The position numbers and the translations under genes are program-made. 64,000 bases of DNA from an uncultured Pseudomonadota bacterium (lineage in GTDB: Bacteria; Pseudomonadota; Gammaproteobacteria; Steroidobacterales; Steroidobacteraceae): NCBI GenBank assembly GCA_946479515.1, contig CAMLGF010000014.1:1-64000 (forward strand), written 5' to 3'. The first letter of the stretch is position 1, and each line of letters begins with the position of its first letter. Shown piece by piece: positions 1 through 5,378 of the stretch. The notes beneath the pieces are model-generated. The model was not told the origin of the DNA, ran no database searches, and saw only the letters and a list, made by a program, of their open reading frames with translations.

Positions 1-1
1 A

Positions 2-100
2 GAGACCTTCGCTCGGGTGTCACAGCTGGGCGCGAAGCGCCAGAGAAGTAGTGCCGAGGGACTGAATCAACTTCGGAGAGCTCAGACGTGTGCCTTCTAA
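2..100 (+). CDS. 3' end of an integron-cassette gene (partial)
   Basis: An open frame enters from the left edge and encodes 32 visible residues ending in ...QTCAF, then stops at TAA 98-100. That stop codon sits inside the first core box (TTCTAAC, 95-101) of the attC-like site that follows. This is the usual arrangement of a gene cassette, whose reading frame ends in or next to its own attC. The visible part is rich in Arg, Gln and Ser and has no recognisable domain, so the function is unknown. The 5' part lies outside the window. The reading rests on frame continuity and the stop/attC overlap only. Confidence 0.4.
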   Translation, partial: ETFARVSQLGAKRQRSSAEGLNQLRRAQTCAF

Positions 101-182
101 CACCTCTCTGGAGCGGACGCGCGAGAGATGAAGTGCCAAGCCCAGACATCGGCGTGCGCGCCGCTCAACTCGGCCGTTAGGG
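95..182 (+). other. attC-like cassette recombination site, copy 1
   Basis: This 88-bp imperfect palindrome has attC architecture. The outer boxes are TTCTAAC (95-101) and GTTAGGG (176-182), which pair with G-T wobbles. The inner arms are GAGCGG-A-CGCGC (111-122) and GCGCGCCGCTC (156-166), which are complementary except for one extra A on the left arm. That A corresponds to the extrahelical base of known attC hairpins. The site shares length and box spacing exactly with the copy at 2031-2118. An IS5-type remnant follows directly. No integrase gene is visible; by the usual layout it would lie to the left. Confidence 0.75.
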
Positions 183-239
183 AACCTCTGATTTACCGAG
201 GGTGTCTGACGTGCATGCGGAGAGGGATGGAGTAGTTCG

Positions 240-761
240 ATGAAGCAGCAGACCTTGGCCGGGTTCGAGAAGCACGCGAACACGACGCGCCGGGCACCGT
301 TCCTGACCGACATGGCCGCGATCGTGCCGTGCCGAATGCGTGGTGGAGCCGGTCTACCCGAAAGGCAGTCAGCTCGGCGGCCGTCCGCCGATCGAGCTTT
401 CGAAGATGCTGCGGATGTATTTTCTGCAGCATTGGTTCAACCTGTCCGACCCGGCGGTCGAAGAGGCATTGTACGACTCGCTGTCCATGAGAACGTTTGT
501 GGGCATCGATCTGGGAGTCGAGGCGGTGCCGGCCACCGCAAGTATCGCGGCCGCGGTTGGTTCAATGAAGCAGTGAGGCTCAAGAACCGGACGAAGTCCA
601 AGGTGCGTGCCAAGGCGGAGCACGCCATCGGCGTCATCAAGCACGTGTTTGGCTTCCAGAGAGTGCGCTATCGCGGCTTGGCCAAGAGCCTGCATCGCCT
701 GGAGGCTAGTGCAGGCTTGGCGAACATCCTCCTGCACCGCCGGAGGTTGTTGAATGCGTAG
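240..761 (+). pseudogene. IS5-family transposase remnant (frameshifted, internally deleted)
   Basis: These are the remains of an IS5-group DDE transposase. The first frame begins MKQQTLAGFEK, the conserved N-terminus of that group. From about 340 the homology moves to the +1 frame, with the conserved LSDPAVEEALYDSLSMR and FVGIDLG segments. From about 540 it returns to the first frame, with RGWFNEAVRLKNR, the catalytic Glu in KVRAKAEHAIGVIK, and a typical RRRLLNA end. About 170 codons between FVGIDLG...AVP and GRGWFNE are missing, including the region expected to hold both catalytic Asp residues. It therefore cannot make an active enzyme. Its left end abuts the attC core box at 176-182, so it probably inserted beside that site. 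No clear terminal repeat pair was found. Confidence 0.85.
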
Positions 762-914
762 CGGACCAGGCAGAACGCGCGGACGAGGGGCGACGTTCAC
801 GGCAAGACGTCTCGAACTACCGCGCCGAAGCGGTATTCCCGCTGTCATCGCATCGATGATCGCGTGCGCCTTGTTCGTTATGGCCGGTTCTTCACACTGA
901 CCTTAGGTGGCAAA

Positions 915-1172
915 ATGAGTTGGCGCACAGGTAGCACGCTCTTCATCGAAATGTGGCCGCTAATTCAGGCCCGCATCTCCGATCGAGATGAGCGCATCAG
1001 CTTCACAGCGAAGCTTCTCCAGGCGTTCGCAGACGAGGACATGGATACCTACGATGTCGAGGACATTCACCCGGACGTCAGGTCTGCCTTGCGAAGAAGC
1101 GGATTGGGGGTGTCTGAGCCGGAACGGTACACGAGCGACGTTGACGCGCACATGGACGAAGTCGATGACTAG
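915..1172 (+). CDS. small acidic hypothetical protein
   Basis: This is an 85-residue soluble protein starting MSWRTGSTLFIEMW. I chose ATG 915, which follows a weak purine stretch, over an upstream in-frame start at 864 that lies in the IS flank. There is no signal peptide and no transmembrane segment. The C-terminal half is acidic (DEDMDTYDVEDIHPD, then DVDAHMDEVDD at the end). The frame ends just before an attC-like core ACCTAAC at 1178-1184, so it may be another cassette gene. I recognise it only as a small conserved hypothetical type and assign no function. Confidence 0.55.
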   Translation: MSWRTGSTLFIEMWPLIQARISDRDERISFTAKLLQAFADEDMDTYDVEDIHPDVRSALRRSGLGVSEPERYTSDVDAHMDEVDD

Positions 1173-1530
1173 TTGCCACCTAACAACTCTCTACGGAGTT
1201 CCCCGTCAAGTTCGGAGCGTTGATGTTGATCGACGGATCGTCCTGTGGCCCCTGGGCTTGTGATGACCGCGAAGGACGTGATCGGCACGAAGGAACAGAC
1301 TGCGTCTCTCTACGCGGCCTTGTTGGATGCGGGAAGTGAGGCATCCGGGCCAAGATATGTGTCGCGTACGGTGGCCTCATTTGCCGGACGTCGAACGTGC
1401 GCGGTGGCCGATCGAGCCATCGCGCGTTCTGGTGTCGACATTGTGTTAGCCAGGCTTTCACCTTACTCGGTCTGACTTCGTGATCAATCTAGTGACCCGT
1501 GCGACGCACGTCGCTTCAGTGGAGGGTAAC
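1173..1530. other. gene-free, eroded cassette DNA
   Basis: I see no convincing gene in this stretch. It opens with ACCTAAC (1178-1184), a good match to the RYYYAAC attC core. A short hairpin AACTC...GAGTT follows within 1185-1200, but no matching GTTRRRY partner is found at the expected distance. A 76-codon frame at 1245-1475 lacks a ribosome-binding site and any recognisable composition, and is probably spurious. The stretch is best read as decayed cassette material between the gene at 915-1172 and the eroded attC at 1531-1618. Confidence 0.4.
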
Positions 1531-1618
1531 TCCCATATATTCGTCGGAGCGGACGCGTGAGGGATAAAGTGTCATTCGCAACTGCTGGCGGGCGCGCCGC
1601 TCACTGCAGCAGACGTAT
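1531..1618 (+). other. eroded attC-like site
   Basis: The central part (1547 to about 1605) repeats the attC copies at 95-182 and 2031-2118. It has the left arm GAGCGGACGCGTGAGGGAT, the conserved AAGTGTC region, and the right arm GCGCGCCGCTC with the same extra A. The outer core boxes are degenerate: the left position reads TCCCATA and the right reads GACGTAT instead of GTTRRRY. Recombination activity is therefore doubtful. The VOC gene starts exactly at its right edge. Confidence 0.6.
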
Positions 1619-2036
1619 GCGGATCAGCCCACACCTGTGCTTCGACGGCCAATGTCGTCAGGCGATGCAGCTCTACCAGCAGACCCTTGGTGGAACGATT
1701 CAAACGATGCTCACCTATGGCGAGACACCGGCCGCGTCGTCTCTGGACCCGCAGTGGCATGACCGAATTGTGCACGCCACCTTGCTACTGGACGACATTG
1801 AACTCACCGGCGTCGACATGCTCCCTGGGAGTTATCAGCGCCCACAGGGATTCTTCGTCACCGTTACCGTGACAGGCGCTGCGCACGCGAAAGTGGTATT
1901 CGACGCGCTGAGCGCTGGGGGCACAATACAGATGCCATTCCAGCAAACCTTTTGGTCTACGGGCTTTGGGGTTCTCGTTGATCGTTTTGGAGTGCCTTGG
2001 GAGATCAATACCGATGACAGCAGGTCTGCCGCCTGA
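1617..2036 (+). CDS. VOC-superfamily (PhnB/glyoxalase-like) cassette protein
   Basis: This is a 139-residue protein of the vicinal oxygen chelate superfamily, PhnB/DUF1338-like type. The N-terminus MRISPHLCFDGQCRQAM followed by LYQQTLGG is the typical first beta-alpha unit of PhnB-like proteins. A second half, from about residue 75, carries the GGTIQMPFQQTFW, FGVLVDRFGVPWEIN segment. Such proteins often bind a metal or small ligands and are frequent in integron cassettes; the substrate here is unknown. ATG 1617 is chosen because it sits at the boundary of the preceding attC and gives the family N-terminus. An upstream in-frame start at 1557 would translate attC sequence. The stop TGA 2034-2036 lies inside the core box GCCTGAC of the next attC, as expected for a cassette. 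Confidence 0.85.
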   Translation: MRISPHLCFDGQCRQAMQLYQQTLGGTIQTMLTYGETPAASSLDPQWHDRIVHATLLLDDIELTGVDMLPGSYQRPQGFFVTVTVTGAAHAKVVFDALSAGGTIQMPFQQTFWSTGFGVLVDRFGVPWEINTDDSRSAA

Positions 2037-2118
2037 CAAATCTCTGGAGCGGACGCGTGAGGGATGAAGTGTCACTGGCGAGTTCTGGCGCACTCGCCGC
2101 TCAGCTCAACTGTTGGAC
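2031..2118 (+). other. attC-like cassette recombination site, copy 2
   Basis: This 88-bp site has the same length and internal spacing as the copy at 95-182. The left core is GCCTGAC (2031-2037). The right core is GTTGGAC (2112-2118), a full match to GTTRRRY. The inner arms are GAGCGGACGCGTG (2047-2059) and a complementary segment ending CCGCTC (2097-2102), again with an unpaired A on the left arm. The stop codon of the VOC gene is inside the left core. The next frame starts at ATG 2120, right behind the right core. It is the best preserved site in the window. Confidence 0.8.
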
Positions 2119-2119
2119 G

Positions 2120-2470
2120 ATGCGCAAGATCATCACCGCTGTCTGCACGCTATTCATCACGAGCGTCGCAAGTGGGTTCGACCTCGAGCGCTCGGTGATC
2201 CCTGCCGAGAACGCCATTCCAATGCTCAGTGGACGTTGGATATCTCGCTGACGGAGGCGGCCTCCAGCCGCCGAGCAGTGGATGAACTTATCGATAGTCT
2301 TTACAACGAGAGTACCTGCGAAAGGTAGCGTTGTGGCGACAACGTCCAACACCTCGAACGGGCGTGTTGACGTCCACGTCTCAGAGCGCGGCCGGTGGTA
2401 TATATTGATGCGGCGTTTATACAGGTGGCGCGGCGGGTATTTGCTCCACGTCGCACGAGTGGAAGCGGGA
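2120..2470 (+). pseudogene. broken small secreted-protein gene (cassette)
   Basis: The frame starting at ATG 2120 opens with a signal-peptide-like MRKIITAVCTLFITSVASG and stops after 43 codons at 2251. Coding character continues in the +1 frame (DISLTEAASSRRAVDELIDSL). It then moves to a third frame from about 2325 (GSVVATTSNTSNGRVDVHVS and GRWYILMRRL). The simplest reading is one cassette gene of about 110 residues broken by two frameshifts. It sits between the intact attC at 2031-2118 and an eroded attC. No family is recognised, and the reconstruction is inference. Confidence 0.35.
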
Positions 2471-2540
2471 GAGACGAAGTGCCAAGATCTCGCAGCGACG
2501 CGCGCGCCACGCAGTTCAACCCTCAGTCGGAAAGTTGGAA
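2441..2540 (+). other. eroded attC-like site
   Basis: The segment from 2457 reads GAGTGGAAGCGGGAGAGACG followed by AAGTGCCAAG. It matches the attC at 95-182 (GAGCGGACGCGCGAGAGATG, AAGTGCCAAG) with few changes. A right arm GCGCGCC near 2505 and a near-core GTTGGAA at 2534-2540 follow. The left core box is unrecognisable and the spacing to the right core is longer than in the intact copies. This is most likely a decayed site closing the cassette of the broken gene at 2120-2470. Confidence 0.5.
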
Positions 2541-2542
2541 TC

Positions 2543-3025
2543 ATGAGATCCATCGTAGCTGGACTTCTCGTATCGGCATTCCTGAGCGCATCAGCATTGG
2601 CGGGCGAGAATCCGAAGTCGACGCTATCAGTCACGGAGCCAGACGGAAAACCGGAGGCCTTCAGTGGCTCGAAAGACTTGGCGGTGAAGTTCTGGTTTCA
2701 GCAGCTCGTGCTCTCGGCGCTCTACCGTAATGATGTCGAGAGCGCCACCTCGGCGGATTGGAAGCGCGCCGTCAGCTCCTCGTCGAAGATCCACGGGGTC
2801 TATCCGTCCGGTTCTCACCTCGCGCTGCCCGAGCGCCAGCTTGTGACGTTTGACGAGATCGTTCTGCCCATTTCCGAACCGGGATATCCAGACTTCATCT
2901 ATTTGAGGAACGGCGAAAGCTACTCGCGGCTCGCGAAGTACGATCCCTGGTTGTTCTGGAGGCTCAAAGTCGAGGTGGGCCTGGCGGACGAAATTCCGGA
3001 CACGATTTCCAGAGCGCTGTTCTAA
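2543..3025 (+). CDS. secreted hypothetical protein
   Basis: This 160-residue protein has a clear signal peptide: MRSIVAGLLVSAFLSASALA, with likely cleavage after ALA-G. The mature part is soluble and mixed charge, has several Trp and Tyr residues, and carries no domain I recognise. ATG 2543 is chosen because it directly precedes the signal peptide. An open frame extends upstream through the eroded attC but has no plausible start there. It is probably the next cassette gene in the array, though no intact attC follows its stop. Confidence 0.65.
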   Translation: MRSIVAGLLVSAFLSASALAGENPKSTLSVTEPDGKPEAFSGSKDLAVKFWFQQLVLSALYRNDVESATSADWKRAVSSSSKIHGVYPSGSHLALPERQLVTFDEIVLPISEPGYPDFIYLRNGESYSRLAKYDPWLFWRLKVEVGLADEIPDTISRALF

Positions 3026-3106
3026 TGCCACTCGATACCTTGCGGCAGTATGGTTCGATCACAGGCTGCTTGGCGTCTAGCACTCACTGAAGAGGACGCT
3101 GAAGAG

Positions 3107-3568
3107 GTGCGATTTCTCGAGCTCAGAATTCCTCCGCCTCTCGTGGGCGCCGTGGCCGCAGTCGGCATGTGGGCGATTACCAAGATATCACCGGGTCTGC
3201 GGCTGCCCTGGTTCGCACGGCTGATGGCTGCAGGGGTCCTGGCAGCACTCGGGGTGGCGGTGGCCCTGGGTGGCGTCGCATCGTTTCGCCGCGCCAGTAC
3301 CACGGTCAATCCACTCAAGCCGGAAAAATCGGCGGCGCTGGTCACATCGGGTGTGTACTCATTCACGCGAAATCCGATGTACCTGGGCATGGCCTTGGTT
3401 CTCCTGGGCTGGTCCGCCTATCTGTCGTCGGTGTTGGCTCTACTCGGGCCGATTCTGTTCGCCTGGTACATAACGCGCTTCCAGATCATTCCGGAGGAGC
3501 GGGTGCTGGACAGGTTGTTCGGCGCCGCGTTTGCCGACTATCGACAGAGAGTGCGGCGATGGTTGTGA
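3107..3568 (+). CDS. isoprenylcysteine carboxyl methyltransferase-like membrane protein
   Basis: This is a 153-residue integral membrane methyltransferase-type protein of the ICMT/PEMT (phospholipid methyltransferase-like) superfamily. Visible are the family N-terminus (RFLELRIPPP), three to four hydrophobic helices, the cofactor-site motif GVYSFTRNPMYLGMAL, and the C-terminal EERVLDRLFGAAFADYRQRV. Bacterial members are widespread and their substrates are usually unknown. GTG 3107 is chosen because the usual family N-terminus begins there. An ATG at 3050 would add a poorly conserved 19-residue leader. Its neighbours are a secreted cassette-type protein and a MAPEG protein. Confidence 0.85.
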   Translation: MRFLELRIPPPLVGAVAAVGMWAITKISPGLRLPWFARLMAAGVLAALGVAVALGGVASFRRASTTVNPLKPEKSAALVTSGVYSFTRNPMYLGMALVLLGWSAYLSSVLALLGPILFAWYITRFQIIPEERVLDRLFGAAFADYRQRVRRWL

Positions 3569-3649
3569 GCTGGGGTCGCCGGCACACGGTATACCTCCTC
3601 ACGGCCCGATTCTGATATAGCTAGCGCGTCCATCCACAGGGAGCACCCA

Positions 3650-4045
3650 GTGACATACCCCGCCGTCACGGCCGCTTTGGCGGCTGCTTTCGCACTCCTC
3701 ACGGTCGTGCTCAGCCTGCAGACGTCCATGCGACGGATGGCGCTCAAGGTGACCCACGGTGATGCGGGCGACGATACATTGCGACGCCGGATACGCGCGC
3801 ATGGCAACTTCATCGAGTACGCGCCGTTGGCCGTCATTCTGGTGCTACTGGTCGAGCTCACGGGTGGTGCCTCCCCGCGAACGACTATGGCGTTGGCAGT
3901 TGCAATGGCGTCGGCGCGCATTCTTCATGCGCTGGGCATGCTTTACATGCGCGGACCGGCGATTCGCGCGGCCGCGATGCTCATGCAGCACTCGGCATTC
4001 GTCTTCGCGGCGTTGTTGCTCGTGCGCCGCGCCTGGCCCGAATGA
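3650..4045 (+). CDS. MAPEG-family membrane protein
   Basis: This 131-residue protein has four hydrophobic helices and the MAPEG signature RRIRAHGNFIEYAPLAVI between the first two helices. A later segment is RILHALGMLYMRG. MAPEG proteins include glutathione-dependent membrane transferases and peroxidases; bacterial members of this branch are mostly uncharacterised. The start is GTG 3650. The gene is co-directional with the ICMT-like gene 81 bases upstream. No regulatory signal is evident. Confidence 0.88.
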   Translation: MTYPAVTAALAAAFALLTVVLSLQTSMRRMALKVTHGDAGDDTLRRRIRAHGNFIEYAPLAVILVLLVELTGGASPRTTMALAVAMASARILHALGMLYMRGPAIRAAAMLMQHSAFVFAALLLVRRAWPE

Positions 4046-4128
4046 TGGACGACCTTCGCGTCGCGTCCCGTGCCTCGCCGGGATAGACTGCGAGACCTGC
4101 GGCTGATCACGATCCGGGAGCTCGCTCG

Positions 4129-4620
4129 ATGGTGACCACTGACAAGAAGACCGCCACGCCGGAGTCCCAGCTCCGCGCGTTCATTGCCAGACTCGATGCT
4201 GGTCAGCAGAAACTGGTGCGCTCCGTGCGCGCGGCGCTGCGCAAACGTTTCGCCACGGCAAACGAGCTGGCTTACGACTACTCCAGCTTCGTCGTCATCG
4301 GCTATTCACCAACCGATCGCGGTATCGATGCGCCCATTTCTCTCGCCGCGCGAGCGGACCGCGTGGAGCTCTATTTCAACAATGGACCGAGGCTGCCGGA
4401 TCCGAAGAAGCTCCTGTCGGGGTCGGGAAAGCAGACACGATTCGTCAGGCTCGAATCGGCGCAGCAATTGTCGGATCCCGACATCGAAGGGTTCATCGAC
4501 GCGGCGCTGGCACTGGCGACTACCCCGATGCCGGCAAAGGGAAAAGGCACTCTCCAGATCAAGACCAACAAGTTGGGCGTCACGAAGCGGAAGAGCTCTC
4601 GCCGCGCACGAGCGAAGTGA
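4129..4620 (+). CDS. DUF1801-domain protein
   Basis: This is a 163-residue soluble protein. Residues about 15-125 resemble the DUF1801 (YdhG-like) fold: LDAGQQKLVRSVRAALRKRF, LAYDYSSFVVIGYS, an LYFNNGPRLPDPKKLL segment and then RFVRLESAQQL. A Lys/Arg-rich tail (KLGVTKRKSSRRARAK) could bind nucleic acid, but that is inference. The ATG start at 4129 follows GAGCTCG, a weak ribosome-binding site. The biological role of this family is not established. Confidence 0.75.
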   Translation: MVTTDKKTATPESQLRAFIARLDAGQQKLVRSVRAALRKRFATANELAYDYSSFVVIGYSPTDRGIDAPISLAARADRVELYFNNGPRLPDPKKLLSGSGKQTRFVRLESAQQLSDPDIEGFIDAALALATTPMPAKGKGTLQIKTNKLGVTKRKSSRRARAK

Positions 4621-4738
4621 CCACGAATATCTACCCTGTGCACTCCTTTCCTCGGAGGGCGCTGGAGACTGGAATGTTTCGCTCGAGCAAGAGCGAGCGA
4701 TCCGATCAGCTCAGTCGTTGAAAATCATGGAGGGTCTC

Positions 4739-5170
4739 ATGCGAATCCTTGCGCTGTTGGTCTTGACATCGTTGAGTGTGGGAAATTGTCTCGCGGAGAC
4801 CTTGAAGGGCGAGGCGGAAATCCGGGCTTTCTCCGATCGCGTAATGACGAAGATCGCGGCAGGCGACCTCGCTGGAGCATTCGCGGACATGAAGCCCTAC
4901 ATTGTCATTCCCGTCGCCGAATTCGATGCCGCGGTGCTGACTTCGAAGTCTCAGCGAGATCAGTTTGGCGCCCGCTACGGGGCGCCCACTGGGTATGAAT
5001 TCATTGCGCAGAAGAAGATTGGCGATTCGCTGATGAGGCTAATCTACATAGAGAAAACCCAACGGCACGCGCTTCCCTGGACTTTCGTTTTCTATCGCGG
5101 AGCCCAGGGCTGGATGGTCAATTCGTTCAGTTGGAACGATCGGCTGCCGGACCTCTTTGGACCGCCCTGA
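4739..5170 (+). CDS. secreted hypothetical protein
   Basis: This 143-residue protein has a signal peptide (MRILALLVLTSLSVGNCLAE). ATG 4739 is chosen because GGAGGG lies five bases upstream; a start at 4727 would overlap that site. The mature part contains a segment reminiscent of NTF2-like or DUF4019-type folds (FSDRVMTKIAAGDLAGAFADM near the start, WTFVFYRGAQGWMVNSFSW near the end). Family membership is a guess. It is the last gene before the nitrate island. Confidence 0.65.
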   Translation: MRILALLVLTSLSVGNCLAETLKGEAEIRAFSDRVMTKIAAGDLAGAFADMKPYIVIPVAEFDAAVLTSKSQRDQFGARYGAPTGYEFIAQKKIGDSLMRLIYIEKTQRHALPWTFVFYRGAQGWMVNSFSWNDRLPDLFGPP

Positions 5171-5255
5171 CGGGAGCAACGAGGTCAGGATAACGCCAGA
5201 CCCTGCTTCACCTCGGCATCGGCTGCGCCGCCGAGTGGCGGGGGGTGCGGGGGTC

Positions 5256-5272
5256 TGCACCGTTGTAATGCA
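5256..5272 (+). promoter_or_regulatory. NtrC-like activator site upstream of nirB
   Basis: TGCACCGTTGTAATGCA is a 17-bp dyad that fits the NtrC operator pattern (TGCAC at one arm, a GTGCA-like arm at the other, the same 17-bp span). It lies 48 bases upstream of the sigma-54 element at 5321-5336. Its first part recurs upstream of the FNT and porin genes (TGCACCG at 19484 and 22255). The identity of the activator is inferred. Confidence 0.55.
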
Positions 5273-5320
5273 CTTGCCCTGAAATGGACCCGAATCGGCC
5301 GCCCGCCCGGCTTCTGATCG

Positions 5321-5336
5321 TGGCATGGACGTTGCT
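5321..5336 (+). promoter_or_regulatory. sigma-54 promoter of nirB operon
   Basis: TGGCATGGACGTTGCT matches the -24/-12 consensus TGGCAC-N5-TTGCW in all but one position, with GG and GC exactly 10 bases apart. Transcription would start near 5347, ahead of ATG 5379. An in-frame ATG at 5325 lies within this element, so it cannot be the true start of nirB. Confidence 0.8.
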
Positions 5337-5378
5337 TGGTTGGCTCATTGCTCCACGCGACGAGGGCCAGAACCAGCA

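Noticed and set aside
1245..1475. 76-codon frame in the cassette region
   Set aside because: No ribosome-binding site, no recognisable composition; lies in eroded DNA.
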